Positions 28,101 through 37,418 of a stretch of 64,000 nt of DNA are shown here, piece after piece (positions within the stretch are counted from its first letter, which is position 1; each line of letters starts with the position of its first letter). A program made the position numbers and the translations under genes. The DNA is taken from the NCBI RefSeq assembly GCF_024281235.1, contig NZ_JAHWXY010000013.1, positions 23,008 to 87,007 of the forward strand, in the 5' to 3' direction. The notes under the pieces are model-generated. The model saw nothing but the letters and a program-made list of their open reading frames with translations, was not told where the DNA came from and searched no databases. The DNA comes from Shinella daejeonensis. GTDB lineage: Bacteria; Pseudomonadota; Alphaproteobacteria; Rhizobiales; Rhizobiaceae.

Positions 28101-28913
28101 CTAGAGGCTGAAATTATCGCCGAGGTAAAGCCGCCGCACGTCCGGATTGCTGACGATGTCGTTGGCGCGACCGTGGGTCAGCACCTCGCCGGCATGGATG
28201 ATATAGGCCCGGTCGATGAGGCCGAGGGTCTCGCGGACATTGTGGTCGGTGATCAGCACGCCGATGCCGCGCGAGGTGAGGTGGCGCACCAGCGCCTGGA
28301 TATCGGCGACGGAGATCGGATCGACGCCGGCGAAGGGTTCGTCGAGCAGCATGAACGTCGGATCGGTCGCAAGCGCCCGGGCGATTTCCAGCCGCCGCCG
28401 CTCGCCGCCCGAAAGCGCGATGGCCGCGGACTTGCGCAGGTGGGAGATCGAGAATTCGGCAAGCAGGCTGTCGAGCTTCTCCTCGCGGCGCGCCCTGTTC
28501 TTGTCATGCACTTCGAGCACCGCGCGGATATTGTCCTCGACCGTCAGGCCGCGGAAGATCGAGGCTTCCTGCGGCAGGTAGCCGACGCCGAGCCGGGCGC
28601 GACGGTACATCGGCATCGAGGTCACATCGTTGCCGTTGATCTCGATTGTGCCCTCGTCCACCGGCACGAGGCCGGTGATCATGTAGAAGCATGTCGTCTT
28701 GCCGGCGCCGTTCGGGCCGAGCAGTCCGACCGCCTCGCCGCGCCGCACGACGAGCGACACGCCGTTGACCACGCGCCGGTCGTGATAGGATTTCGTCAGG
28801 CCGCGTGCGATCAGCGTGCCTTCGTAGCGCGACCGGTCGACGGCGCTGCGAGAGGGCTCCCCCGCGGGCTTGCGGGGACGGCGCGTCAGGCGGGAAAGAA
28901 AGGGAACTGGCAC
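28101..28913 (-). CDS. lptB: LPS export ABC transporter ATP-binding protein LptB
   Basis: 270 residues, about 30 longer than E. coli LptB because of an N-terminal tail. LptB powers extraction of lipopolysaccharide from the inner membrane with LptF/G. Walker A GPNGAGKT at 66-73, signature LSGGE at 167-171, Walker B FMLLDE at 187-192, and H-loop ITDHNVRETL. The start taken is GTG 28913, 13 bp after the lptA stop; a later start near the conserved LIARGLTKSY cannot be excluded. 176 bp before rpoN. Confidence 0.93.
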   Translation of the reverse strand: MPVPFLSRLTRRPRKPAGEPSRSAVDRSRYEGTLIARGLTKSYHDRRVVNGVSLVVRRGEAVGLLGPNGAGKTTCFYMITGLVPVDEGTIEINGNDVTSMPMYRRARLGVGYLPQEASIFRGLTVEDNIRAVLEVHDKNRARREEKLDSLLAEFSISHLRKSAAIALSGGERRRLEIARALATDPTFMLLDEPFAGVDPISVADIQALVRHLTSRGIGVLITDHNVRETLGLIDRAYIIHAGEVLTHGRANDIVSNPDVRRLYLGDNFSL

Positions 28914-28926
28914 GGCGGCTACTGGA

Positions 28927-29484
28927 TCAGTTGGAGGGTTTGCGCGACTTGGGGTCGAGCTGGATCATCACCCGCCCGCCGCAGGCGTCGAGCTTGGCTT
29001 CGCCGGTCCGCATCGTCACGGTCAGCTTGCAGCCGACGAAGACGTTCTTGCCTTCCGACAGCACCACCTTGTCGCCTTCCAGCACGAGGGTTTCGTTGAC
29101 GAGGTTGAAGGTGCCGGTGTCGGAGGTCGCCTCCTGCGTTCCTGACTTGAGATAAACCTTTTCGGACACGTCGATCTTTTCGATGTCGGCGTTGCCGCCG
29201 GCCACCGAGCCGCCGGCGCTGTACTGCACGATCATCCTGCCGGCCTGCAACGTCGTGGTGCCCTGCACTACCTTCACGTTGCCGGTGAATTCCGCCTTGC
29301 TTTCCTGGTCGCGGATTTCCAGCTTGTCGCTCTGGATCTGGATCGGCGCGTCGTTGGACAGCCGCAGGCCGTCCATGCGGCTGCTGGTCTCCTGTGCGAT
29401 GGCCTGGCCGGCGGCCATGATCAGGCCCGCAGCGATGACAAAACGAGGTACGGCCCGGAAGTGGGCGGAAAGGATGGCGGGCAT
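28927..29484 (-). CDS. lptA: Periplasmic LPS transport protein LptA
   Basis: 185 residues. LptA forms the periplasmic bridge carrying LPS to the outer membrane. A Sec signal peptide is visible (FRAVPRFVIAAGLIMAAGQAIAQ, cut here to RFVIAAGLIMAAGQAIA) with a likely AxA cleavage near residue 30. The OstA domain follows with IQIQSDKLEIRDQESKAEF, VVQGTTTLQAGRM and TFNLVNETLVLEGDKVVL repeats of the beta-jellyroll. Six bp after lptC and 13 bp before lptB: a clear lptC-lptA-lptB operon. Confidence 0.92.
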   Translation of the reverse strand: MPAILSAHFRAVPRFVIAAGLIMAAGQAIAQETSSRMDGLRLSNDAPIQIQSDKLEIRDQESKAEFTGNVKVVQGTTTLQAGRMIVQYSAGGSVAGGNADIEKIDVSEKVYLKSGTQEATSDTGTFNLVNETLVLEGDKVVLSEGKNVFVGCKLTVTMRTGEAKLDACGGRVMIQLDPKSRKPSN

Positions 29485-29490
29485 GGCGCT

Positions 29491-30150
29491 CTACTTTTCT
29501 CGGTTGCGTATGGCTGCGGGGTCGACGTCGACGACGACATTGCCTTCGAAGACGGTGACCTTGCCCTTATCCGTCATTCGCAGCGACTGCGCAACAATCG
29601 ATGCTTCGCGGGAGCGGATCGAGACCGGCTGATCGGTCGACATGCGCCCGCCGTCGATGTCGAGATGGCCGGAGCGGAAGCGCGCCTCGAGGCCGGTGTT
29701 CAGGCGGATGACGAAGGGAGCGGTCATGTCGAGCAGATTGCGCCCCCGGTCGTAGACGCCGACGGCGGCCTCGACCTCGGCGATGGTGCTTTCGTTGACC
29801 GGCATCTTGGCGCGGATGTTCTCCAGCGTGATGACGTCCGGTTCCTTCATGTCCTGAAGCGCGCGCTCGGCCTTCATCGAATAGCTGATGTCGTCCTTGT
29901 TGCGTCCGGAGATCGCCGGATTGAGCATGACGATCTTGCCGTCCTCGATCGATGCGCTTTCGACCTGGAGGTCGGCGGGCATATAGGTGCGAAGGATTGA
30001 GACGACCACGAAAATCAGCCCGATGAGGACGGCGGCGGCGGGAAGCGCGATCTTCAGCGTCCGCACGCGCGAGGAATGGCGCGCGGCGCGCCGATAGGCG
30101 GAGGCCGTGCCTTGTCCGTGCGGTTGCGCATCTTGAAGCGTGTTCAGCAT
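29491..30150 (-). CDS. lptC: LPS export protein LptC
   Basis: 219 residues. LptC is an inner-membrane-anchored protein that passes LPS from LptBFG to LptA. One membrane segment at about 35-55 (LKIALPAAAVLIGLIFVVV) is followed by the periplasmic domain with MLNPAISGRNKDDISYSMKA and VFEGNVVVDVDPA. ATG 30150 (MLNTLQDAQPHG) is preferred over an upstream TTG at 30189. Divergent from sppA with a 214-bp gap. Confidence 0.88.
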   Translation of the reverse strand: MLNTLQDAQPHGQGTASAYRRAARHSSRVRTLKIALPAAAVLIGLIFVVVSILRTYMPADLQVESASIEDGKIVMLNPAISGRNKDDISYSMKAERALQDMKEPDVITLENIRAKMPVNESTIAEVEAAVGVYDRGRNLLDMTAPFVIRLNTGLEARFRSGHLDIDGGRMSTDQPVSIRSREASIVAQSLRMTDKGKVTVFEGNVVVDVDPAAIRNREK

Positions 30151-30364
30151 GCTGTCTGTCGGTTCCGGTCGGTCGTTTCGGCGGGTCAAGCCGCCCTCTG
30201 TCTGGCGGGTCCCATATGGATATTATACGCAGACAAACAATGGCGCTTCGGGAAACCTGCCCGCCGAATTGCCATTTCGGTAGCGAATGCCATATCGATA
30301 GGGGGTCCGGCAAGCCGTCTGCGTGACGGCTGCGCCGGCAGGACAATGTTTTTGAGGATGGATC

Positions 30365-31303
30365 ATGGATCACTCGGCAATCGCCGACCGGCGGCAACTG
30401 CGCCGCAAGCTGACCTTCTGGCGCGTGGCGGCGATCGTCATCGTGCTCGCCGCCCTGTTTTTTGCAGCCCTCGCGCAGTGGCCGGGCATGGGAGCGCGCG
30501 ATCATATCGCGCGGATCAGCATCACCGGCCTGATCCAGGACGATCGTGAACTGCTGGAGCGGCTGGACGCCATCGCCCGCAACGATCGCGCAAAGGCTCT
30601 GATCGTGGCGATTTCCTCGCCCGGCGGCACGACCTATGGCGGCGAGGTCGTCTTCAAGGCCCTGCGCAAGGTGGCGGAAAAGAAGCCGGTCGTCTCCGAC
30701 GTGCGGACGCTTGCGGCATCGGCCGGCTATATGATCGCGACCGCCGGCGACACGATCGTCGCCGGGGAAAGCTCGATCACCGGCTCGATCGGCGTGATCT
30801 TCCAGTATCCGCAGTTCAGGGAACTGATGGACAAGCTCGGCGTCTCGCTGGAGGAGATCAAGTCCGCACCGCTCAAGGCGGAGCCCTCGCCCTTCCATCC
30901 GGCAAGCGAGGAGGCCAGGGCGATGATCCGATCCATGGTCATGGACAGCTATGGCTGGTTCGTCGATCTCGTCGCCGAGCGGCGCAAGCTCCCGCGTGAC
31001 AAGGCGCTGCTGCTTGCCGACGGCAGCATCTTCACCGGCCGGCAGGCGCTGGCCGCCGGTCTCGTCGACCAGCTCGGCGGATCCGTGGAGATCCGGGCCT
31101 ACCTGACGGAGCGCAAGGTCGAGGCCGATCTGCCGGTGGTCGATTACAAGCCGCCCGTCCGCGGCGGCCTTTCCCTTCTTTCCGGTGGTTTCGGCGAGCT
31201 TGTGCGCGGCGCGCTCGGCCTGCCGTCGGGACTTGAAAAATTCGGTGCAGAGAAGTTGTTTCTTGACGGTCTGGTCTCGGTTTGGCAGGTTGACCGCGAT
31301 TGA
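30365..31303 (+). CDS. sppA: Signal peptide peptidase SppA (S49 family)
   Basis: 312 residues, the short SppA form. An N-terminal anchor (about 20-38, [19 protein letters not shown]) places the serine protease on the periplasmic face, where it degrades cleaved signal peptides. Catalytic dyad by pattern: Ser119 in LAASAGYM and Lys171 in SAPLKAE. SSPGG, and GSIGVI motifs are intact. It starts at ATG 30365 and ends 28 bp before ihfB; sppA-ihfB is the usual rhizobial order. Confidence 0.93.
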   Translation: MDHSAIADRRQLRRKLTFWRVAAIVIVLAALFFAALAQWPGMGARDHIARISITGLIQDDRELLERLDAIARNDRAKALIVAISSPGGTTYGGEVVFKALRKVAEKKPVVSDVRTLAASAGYMIATAGDTIVAGESSITGSIGVIFQYPQFRELMDKLGVSLEEIKSAPLKAEPSPFHPASEEARAMIRSMVMDSYGWFVDLVAERRKLPRDKALLLADGSIFTGRQALAAGLVDQLGGSVEIRAYLTERKVEADLPVVDYKPPVRGGLSLLSGGFGELVRGALGLPSGLEKFGAEKLFLDGLVSVWQVDRD

Positions 31304-31331
31304 AAACACAGGAAATTTTGAGGGGGCCACA

Positions 31332-31631
31332 GTGATCAAGTCGGAACTGGTTCAGATCGTCGCCGCGCGCAATCCTCATCTTTACCATCGCGACGTCGAG
31401 AATATCGTCAACGCGGTCCTCGATGAAATCACCGATGCGCTGGCTGCCGGCAATCGCGTCGAATTGCGCGGTTTCGGCGCCTTCTCCGTCAAGAACCGCC
31501 CGTCGCGTTCCGGTCGCAACCCGCGCACTGGCGACGCGGTGTTCGTCGAGGAAAAATGGGTGCCTTTCTTCAAGACCGGCAAGGAGCTGCGGGAAAGGCT
31601 CAATCCCGGCCAGGGCGAAAACGACGACTGA
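31332..31631 (+). CDS. ihfB: Integration host factor subunit beta
   Basis: 99 residues. IHF is a DNA-bending heterodimer needed for sigma-54 promoters, recombination and replication. Family marks: the N-terminal helices [36 protein letters not shown] and the beta-arm [11 protein letters not shown] with the intercalating proline. The start is GTG 31332, with GAGGGGG 6-10 bp upstream as SD. Its sppA neighbour is 28 bp away; the LapA-like gene follows after 52 bp. Confidence 0.95.
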   Translation: MIKSELVQIVAARNPHLYHRDVENIVNAVLDEITDALAAGNRVELRGFGAFSVKNRPSRSGRNPRTGDAVFVEEKWVPFFKTGKELRERLNPGQGENDD

Positions 31632-31683
31632 AGCCGCAAGGGCCGGGCGCCTTGCCGCCGCCTTTTGCCAAGCAGGTGACGCC

Positions 31684-32028
31684 ATGATCAAGAAAATCGT
31701 CAATGTTCTCGTGCTGATCCCGATCGCCGTCGTGCTGATCGTGCTTTCGGTCGCCAACAGGCAGTCCGTGACGCTGGCCTTCAACCCGTTCCGCCCGGAA
31801 GACAGCGTGCTTTCCTTCAGCGCGCCCTTCTTCGTCTTTCTTTTCCTGGCGGTCATCCTCGGCATGGTGATCGGCTCGTTCGCCACCTGGTTCACCCAGG
31901 GAAAATACCGCAAGCGCGCCCGCACGGAGGCGGGCGAGGCGGTGAAATGGCATGCGGAAGCCGAAAAGCAGAAGTCGCGCGTCGAGGCCATCGCATCGCA
32001 GGCGGTGGTGCCCGTTTCGGGAAAATGA
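31684..32028 (+). CDS. LapA-domain (DUF1049) membrane protein
   Basis: 114 residues with two membrane segments (about 4-24 and 44-66) and a charged C-terminal helix (KYRKRARTEAGEAVKWHAEA). The family is known as LapA/YciS, which with LapB tunes LpxC turnover and LPS synthesis in enterobacteria. Here the same fold is clear but a role in LPS is inferred. It lies 52 bp after ihfB on the same strand and convergent with the CoxG-like gene, 7 bp away. Confidence 0.8.
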   Translation: MIKKIVNVLVLIPIAVVLIVLSVANRQSVTLAFNPFRPEDSVLSFSAPFFVFLFLAVILGMVIGSFATWFTQGKYRKRARTEAGEAVKWHAEAEKQKSRVEAIASQAVVPVSGK

Positions 32029-32035
32029 AGCGGTC

Positions 32036-32488
32036 TCAGGCGCTCTCGCCGCCGTTCAGCCGCGCGCCGAGATCGGAAAAGAACTGGCCGGCGAGCTTTT
32101 TCGAGGTGGAATCGATAAGGCGTGAGCCGAGCTGGGCGATCTTGCCGCCGACCTGGGCCTGCACGTCGTAGGAAAGGATGGTCTCGTCGCCGTCCTCCGT
32201 CAGGCGGACGGCCGCGCCGCCCTTGGCGAAGCCGGCGATACCGCCCTTGCCCTCCCCGGAAATCGTGTAGCTTTCCGGAGGATTGAGGTCGGACAGCGTC
32301 ACCGCGCCGTTGAATGTGGCCGAGACCGGGCCGATCTTGACCCTGACCGTCGCCTCCAGTTCCGTCGGCGATTTTTTCGTCAACGATTGACAGCCCGGAA
32401 TACAGTCCTTCAGAACGTCCGGATCGTTGAGCGCCGCCCAGACGGCCTCCCGCGGCGCTGCGATGCGTTCCTCGCCCGACATGTCCAT
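32036..32488 (-). CDS. CoxG-like SRPBCC domain protein
   Basis: 150 residues with the START/SRPBCC fold. The CoxG pattern is MDMSGEERIAAPREAVWAAL, then PDVLKDCIPGCQSL, and a GKIAQLGSRLIDSTSKKL helix at the end. CoxG-type proteins tie Cox subunits to the membrane in carboxydotrophs, but isolated homologues are of unknown function and no cox genes are seen here. ATG 32488 has AGGG 8 bp upstream; ATG 32482 is an alternative. Confidence 0.8.
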   Translation of the reverse strand: MDMSGEERIAAPREAVWAALNDPDVLKDCIPGCQSLTKKSPTELEATVRVKIGPVSATFNGAVTLSDLNPPESYTISGEGKGGIAGFAKGGAAVRLTEDGDETILSYDVQAQVGGKIAQLGSRLIDSTSKKLAGQFFSDLGARLNGGESA

Positions 32489-32625
32489 GCTGAAGCCCTC
32501 CCATGGCCTTTCCTGATTTATCGCAGAACGGAAAGCGCTTTGCCAAGAGGGGGAGGGATGGTATTGGGACCGCTTTCCGCCGGATGCGCCGGTCTGGAAG
32601 CCAACGCACGACGGACGACAGAACC

Positions 32626-33669
32626 GTGAAGGACAGAAGCCGCCGGCCGCAGGCCGGCTCCGCAGCCGCCGCAAGGCCCGACCGCGCCCTGAAGACGCCG
32701 CGTGCCGCATCCGCGCCGCCGCTGCCGGCCCGGTCGCTGATGCGCCGCGAGGGCGAGAAGCCGGCCGAGCGCGTTCCGGTCATCCTGGAGACGGCCGGAT
32801 CGGACCATTACCGGCTGATCGACAGCGGCATGGGCGAGAAGCTGGAGCAATACGGCCCCTATCGTATCGTGCGGCCCGAGGCCCAGGCACTATGGCCGCG
32901 CGGCCTGCCGGATGCGGTCTGGGACAAGGCGGATGCGCTCTTCACCGGTGATACGGACGAGGACGGCATGGGACGCTGGAAGTTTCCCCATGCGGCACTC
33001 GGCGAGACCTGGCCGATGCAACTGCTCGGCGTCGATTTCCATGGCCGTTTCACCGCCTTTCGCCATGTCGGCGTCTTTCCCGAGCAACTTGCCCACTGGC
33101 GCTGGATGCAGGAGCGCATCGAGGCAGCCGGCCGTCCCGTCCGGGTGCTGAACCTCTTCGGCTATACCGGCGTCGCCTCGCTCGTGGCCGCCCGCGCAGG
33201 CGCGGAGGTGACCCATGTCGACGCCTCGAAGAAGGCCATCGGATGGGCGCGGGAAAACCAGGCGCTCGGCCGCATGGAGAAACTGCCCATCCGCTGGATA
33301 TGCGAGGATGCGATGAAGTTCATCCAGCGGGAGGAGCGCCGCGGCAGTCGTTACGACATCATCCTGACGGATCCGCCGAAATTCGGACGCGGGCCGAACG
33401 GCGAAGTCTGGCAGCTTTTCGATCATCTGCCGCTGATGCTCGATATCTGCCGCGAGATCCTGTCGCCGAAGGCGATCGGTCTGGTGCTGACCGCCTATTC
33501 GATCCGGGCGAGCTTTTATTCCATCCATGAGTTGATGCGCGAGACCATGCGCGGCCTCGGCGGCACGGTGGAATCGGGCGAACTCGTCATTCGCGAGAGC
33601 GGCAGCGGCGGCAAGACGGCCGGCCGGGCGCTTTCCACGTCCCTTTTCAGCCGTTGGATCCGCGCATGA
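32626..33669 (+). CDS. Class I SAM-dependent (RlmI-like) RNA methyltransferase
   Basis: 347 residues from GTG 32626; a start at ATG 32740 would give the 309-residue conserved protein. Probably an rRNA/tRNA methylase. The SAM site is NLFGYTGVASLVAARAGAEV followed by HVDASKKA; the catalytic motif is DPPKFGRGP, common to RlmI-type and other m5C/m2G methylases. The first 35 residues are Arg/Ala/Pro-rich and unconserved, so the start is unsure. The stop overlaps the next gene (TrmH family) by 4 bp (ATGA), showing coupling. Confidence 0.8.
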   Translation: MKDRSRRPQAGSAAAARPDRALKTPRAASAPPLPARSLMRREGEKPAERVPVILETAGSDHYRLIDSGMGEKLEQYGPYRIVRPEAQALWPRGLPDAVWDKADALFTGDTDEDGMGRWKFPHAALGETWPMQLLGVDFHGRFTAFRHVGVFPEQLAHWRWMQERIEAAGRPVRVLNLFGYTGVASLVAARAGAEVTHVDASKKAIGWARENQALGRMEKLPIRWICEDAMKFIQREERRGSRYDIILTDPPKFGRGPNGEVWQLFDHLPLMLDICREILSPKAIGLVLTAYSIRASFYSIHELMRETMRGLGGTVESGELVIRESGSGGKTAGRALSTSLFSRWIRA

Positions 33670-34520
33670 GCCACGAACATCACGCAACGCGCCGGGTCGG
33701 GCAGGTCAAGGAAGTCACCAGCCTCTCCAATCCGATCGTCAAGGACATCAAGGCGCTGTCTTCAAAGAAGATGCGCGACGAGACGAGGAGCTTCATGGCG
33801 GAAGGCCTGAAGCTGGTCATCGACGCCCTGGAGCTCGGCTGGACGATCAGGACGCTGGTCTACGCCAAGAACGTCAAGGACAAGCCGCAGGTCGTGCAGG
33901 CCGCGACCAGGGCCTTCGCGCGCGGCGGTCTGGTGCTGGAGGTGAGCGAGAAGGTGCTTTCCTCCATCACCCGCCGGGACAATCCGCAAATGGTCGTCGG
34001 CATCTTCGAACAGCGCTTTACGGCGCTGAAGGATGTGCGGCCGGGGGCCGACGAGACCTGGGTGGCGCTCGACCGGGTGCGTGATCCGGGCAACCTCGGC
34101 ACGGTCATCCGTTCGGTGGATGCGGCCGGGGCAAGCGGCGTCATCCTCATCGGCGACAGCACCGATCCGTTCTCGCTGGAAACGGTGCGCGCCACCATGG
34201 GTTCGATCTTCGCCGTGCCGCTCGTCAGGACGAGCGTGGCGGAGTTCCTCGCCTGGAAAAAGACCGCCGGGGTCTCGGTCGTGGCGACCCATCTCGCCGG
34301 CGCGGTCGATTACCGGAAGATCGGCTATCGCGACAAGCCGGTCGTGCTTTTGATGGGCAACGAACAGTCGGGCCTGCCGGATGAACTGGCCGTGGCCGCC
34401 GATGCGCTTGCCCGTATTCCCCAGGCCGGCCGGGCGGATTCGCTGAACCTCGCCATCGCCACCGGCATCATGCTCTTCGAGGCGCGCCGCCACCTGCTGA
34501 CGCTGGACGAGCGTTCATGA
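33666..34520 (+). CDS. TrmH/SpoU-family RNA 2'-O-methyltransferase
   Basis: 284 residues. SpoU enzymes methylate ribose 2'-OH of tRNA or rRNA. The N-terminal substrate-binding domain has [20 protein letters not shown]; the knotted catalytic domain has motif 1 [19 protein letters not shown], motif 2 [13 protein letters not shown] and motif 3 [13 protein letters not shown]. The specific nucleotide is not predictable (RlmB- or TrmH-like). ATG 33666 overlaps the previous stop by 4 bp, and its stop overlaps lspA by 4 bp (ATGA again). Confidence 0.9.
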   Translation: MSHEHHATRRVGQVKEVTSLSNPIVKDIKALSSKKMRDETRSFMAEGLKLVIDALELGWTIRTLVYAKNVKDKPQVVQAATRAFARGGLVLEVSEKVLSSITRRDNPQMVVGIFEQRFTALKDVRPGADETWVALDRVRDPGNLGTVIRSVDAAGASGVILIGDSTDPFSLETVRATMGSIFAVPLVRTSVAEFLAWKKTAGVSVVATHLAGAVDYRKIGYRDKPVVLLMGNEQSGLPDELAVAADALARIPQAGRADSLNLAIATGIMLFEARRHLLTLDERS

Positions 34521-35008
34521 ACGACCGCATTCCCCTGATGTCCCGGCCTCTGCCGGTTGTCGCGGCGATCCTTCTCGCCGTTCTTCTCGACCAGGCGGTG
34601 AAATTCGCCGTGGAGGCCTGGCTTCCGTTCCAGCAGATGGTGGAGGTCGTGCCGATGCTCGCACTCTACCGCACCCATAATTACGGCGTCGCCTTCTCCA
34701 TGCTTTCCGGCATGGAGGGATGGGTCATCGTCACGCTGCGGCTTTGCGTCGTGGCCTTTGTCGTCTGGCTGTGGCGGCAGACGCCGCGCGCGCGCGGCAT
34801 CGCCCATGCCGGCTATGCATTCATCATCGCCGGGGCCTTCGGCAATCTCATCGACCGGGCGCTGTTCGGCTATGTCATCGACTATGTGCTCTTTCACACG
34901 CAAAACTGGTCTTTCGCGGTTTTCAATCTCGCCGACAGTTTCATCACCATCGGCGCCGGCCTTGTGATCCTCGACGAGGCGCTTCATGTGCTGCGTCGCG
35001 ATCGTTAG
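34517..35008 (+). CDS. lspA: Prolipoprotein signal peptidase (signal peptidase II)
   Basis: 163 residues with four membrane segments (about 12-28, 69-87, 97-114, 136-153). LspA cuts the signal peptide from lipidated prolipoproteins. The aspartyl dyad by pattern is D113 (GNLIDR) and D140 (FNLADS), with the conserved D25 and N55 (HNYGVAFS). Translation is coupled to the upstream methyltransferase (ATGA overlap at 34517-34520). Lnt, the next-but-one step of lipoprotein maturation, is encoded at 57311. Confidence 0.95.
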   Translation: MNDRIPLMSRPLPVVAAILLAVLLDQAVKFAVEAWLPFQQMVEVVPMLALYRTHNYGVAFSMLSGMEGWVIVTLRLCVVAFVVWLWRQTPRARGIAHAGYAFIIAGAFGNLIDRALFGYVIDYVLFHTQNWSFAVFNLADSFITIGAGLVILDEALHVLRRDR

Positions 35009-35063
35009 GATTTTAGGGAATCGTTGAAGCCGTTTTGAACGCTCCGCGTGCTATGCAGGGGGC

Positions 35064-37316
35064 ATGAGCGAACCCCTCAAGTTGCAGAACCGGCTGAAAA
35101 CCGTCTACGCCGAACCGGTAAAGGCGGAAGCGTTGCCTCCGGAAACCTCCGGTGCCGGCGGCGATGCCGGTAGGCGGCGCTTGCGGGCCGTTGCGGTAGG
35201 ACAGGCGGCGGTGCCGCCTCTTGTCGCCGCCACGGGGCTTGCGGTGGCGGGCCTTGCGTTCTTTGCGGCCGACGGAGCGACAGGCGTGTTGCTTGCTTTC
35301 CTGGGGCTGGGCCTCGCCGGTGCGGCCGGCTGGATGGGGCTGCGGCGGGCGGCGACCGCGCAAGGTGGCGGCGAAGTCGACCATGACCGCTCCTGGGAGC
35401 ACAGCGAAACCACCGAGATCCTCTCGGCGATCCATGACGTGCTCGGCGATATCGTCGTCATGCGCACCCTGGATGGCCGTATCCTGCGCTCCAATCCGGT
35501 CCTGCCGTCGCTGACGGGCACGGCGGACGTCAGGGGCCGCACCTGCGCGGAACTCGGCCTCGTCTTCCGCTCGCAATCCACCGCGCATCGCTACGATGTC
35601 GATGTGGCAGGCCCCGAAGGTCTCCGGATCTATTCCTGGCATGACGTGACGGTGCGCGATCCCGCTTCCGGCGATCTCGTCGTCCATTCGATTGCCCGCG
35701 ACGTCACGGAGGAACGCCTTGCCGAGCGCGGGCGCGAATCCGCCCGCCGGAAGGCCGAGGAAGCCAGTGCCGCCAAATCGCGGCTGCTCGCCACCGTCAG
35801 CCATGAGATCCGCACGCCGCTCTCCGGTATGCTCGGCATGTCGCATCTCATCAGCCAGACGCGGCTGACGGCTGAACAGAAGAACTATCTCGCCGGGCTG
35901 CGCCAGTCCGGTCATGCGCTCGTCCAGCTCGTCGACGATCTGCTGGATTTCTCCGCGCTGGAGGCGGGGCGCTTCCAGCTTCGTCCGGTGGAGGATTCGG
36001 TGCGTCCGCTGCTCGAAAGCGTGGTTGAGATGCTCTCGCCCCGGGCGCATGAGAAAGGCATAGAGATCGGCTCCTTCGTCGCGCCGGAGGTGCCGGGGCT
36101 GATGACGTTCGATGCGCCGCGCCTGCGGCAGGTGCTCTACAATGTCGTCGGTAACGCGGTGAAATTCACCCATGAGGGCGGCGTCTCGCTTTCCACCTGC
36201 CTGGAGGGCGATCTGCTTGTCGTGCGTGTCACGGATACGGGACCGGGCATGACGCGACAGGAGCAGGCAAATATCTTCCGGGAATTCGAGCAGGCCGGCA
36301 GCGCCGCGCAGCGCAGCGGCGGAACCGGGCTCGGTCTCGCCATTTCGGCGCGCATCCTGAGCGAGGCCGGTGGTGGACTGGCGCTCGAAAGCGAGCCCGG
36401 CCGGGGCAGCACCTTCGTCATCCGCATGCCCGTCGCACAGGCGGCGACCCGGGTCCCCCGCCGCAACATCCTTGCCGCAAGCCGGGTGTTCCTGCTCGCC
36501 CCCGAAGGCCCTGCTTCGGCGGCGCTGGTCGCCACAATCGAGGCCCTGGGCGGCGTTTGCCGCCATGCCGACGGCGTGGAGACCGCCCTTGCCATCCTCG
36601 CCGGGCAGAAGGAGCCGTTGACCGACATCGTCATCGATAACCGCCTTGCCGGTGTCTATCGCCGCAGTCTTAGCGATCTGCCGGTGATCCGCGACGGTGA
36701 AGCCAGGCGGGTCTATCTCGTCAATCCGGAACAGCGCGGCGGCCGGGCCATCGGCAAGGGTGAGGGCTACGACGCCTGGCTGATCCGGCCGTTCCGGGAG
36801 CGCTCGCTCGTCGATGTGCTGCGCGGGCGCATGAAGGGCGTGGAGCTGCGCGACGCCATCAACGACAATCGGCCGATCCTGAAGGATCTGCCGCCGGAAG
36901 CCCCCGAGATGCAGGAAACCGCGTTCCCCGCCGCTGCCGGTCACCGCATCCTGCTGGCGGAAGACGATCCGGTGAACGCGATGCTGGTGCGGGCCGGCCT
37001 CGAGCGGGCCGGCCATCAGGTGCGCCATGTCGGGGATTTCGCGGCGCTCGAATCGGCGCTCCTCGAAGGTCCGCTTCCCGATCTTCTGGTCACCGATCTC
37101 GGCATGCCCGGTGGCGATGCCGAAACGGTGGTGCGCATCGCCGCAGGCCATGCCGGTGCCGCGCGCCTTCCGGTGATCGTGCTGACGGCGGACAACCGGG
37201 AAGAGCTGCGCGACGCGCTGCTTTCCAGCGGAGTGGGCGCTGTCGTAGCCAAGCCTGCGGAGCCTCAGGCCCTGCTTGCGGAGATCGCGCGGCTTGCCCG
37301 CGGCACCCCGTCCTGA
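35064..37316 (+). CDS. Hybrid sensor histidine kinase with degenerate and intact receiver domains
   Basis: 750 residues. Two membrane segments (about 46-66 and 73-93) with a very short loop between them, then a PAS-like region (112-215), HisKA with H247 in SHEIRTPL, HATPase with N-box VGNAVKFTH (near 364), G1 DTGPGM (391-396) and G2 GTGLGL (420-425). Residues about 468-580 form a receiver-like fold without the Asp pair. A true receiver follows (626-750) with D634/D635, phospho-acceptor D678 (TDLGMP) and K730. The short loop suggests the signal is sensed in the membrane or cytoplasm. No partner regulator is adjacent. Located between lspA and olsB, as in S. meliloti by memory of that region. 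Confidence 0.9.
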   Translation: MSEPLKLQNRLKTVYAEPVKAEALPPETSGAGGDAGRRRLRAVAVGQAAVPPLVAATGLAVAGLAFFAADGATGVLLAFLGLGLAGAAGWMGLRRAATAQGGGEVDHDRSWEHSETTEILSAIHDVLGDIVVMRTLDGRILRSNPVLPSLTGTADVRGRTCAELGLVFRSQSTAHRYDVDVAGPEGLRIYSWHDVTVRDPASGDLVVHSIARDVTEERLAERGRESARRKAEEASAAKSRLLATVSHEIRTPLSGMLGMSHLISQTRLTAEQKNYLAGLRQSGHALVQLVDDLLDFSALEAGRFQLRPVEDSVRPLLESVVEMLSPRAHEKGIEIGSFVAPEVPGLMTFDAPRLRQVLYNVVGNAVKFTHEGGVSLSTCLEGDLLVVRVTDTGPGMTRQEQANIFREFEQAGSAAQRSGGTGLGLAISARILSEAGGGLALESEPGRGSTFVIRMPVAQAATRVPRRNILAASRVFLLAPEGPASAALVATIEALGGVCRHADGVETALAILAGQKEPLTDIVIDNRLAGVYRRSLSDLPVIRDGEARRVYLVNPEQRGGRAIGKGEGYDAWLIRPFRERSLVDVLRGRMKGVELRDAINDNRPILKDLPPEAPEMQETAFPAAAGHRILLAEDDPVNAMLVRAGLERAGHQVRHVGDFAALESALLEGPLPDLLVTDLGMPGGDAETVVRIAAGHAGAARLPVIVLTADNREELRDALLSSGVGAVVAKPAEPQALLAEIARLARGTPS

Positions 37317-37418
37317 AGATCATTTTCCAGCCGGCCTTTTCAAGCAGGCCCTGCGTCATTATCCTGTAGCAGAACGATGCTCTAAGGCGGCCTGTTCCAG
37401 CCAAACGGGATTTGCGAT

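Noticed and set aside
33654..33665. TTG 33654 as start of the TrmH-family gene
   Set aside because: ATG 33666 gives the usual ATGA overlap and the upstream residues are not conserved.
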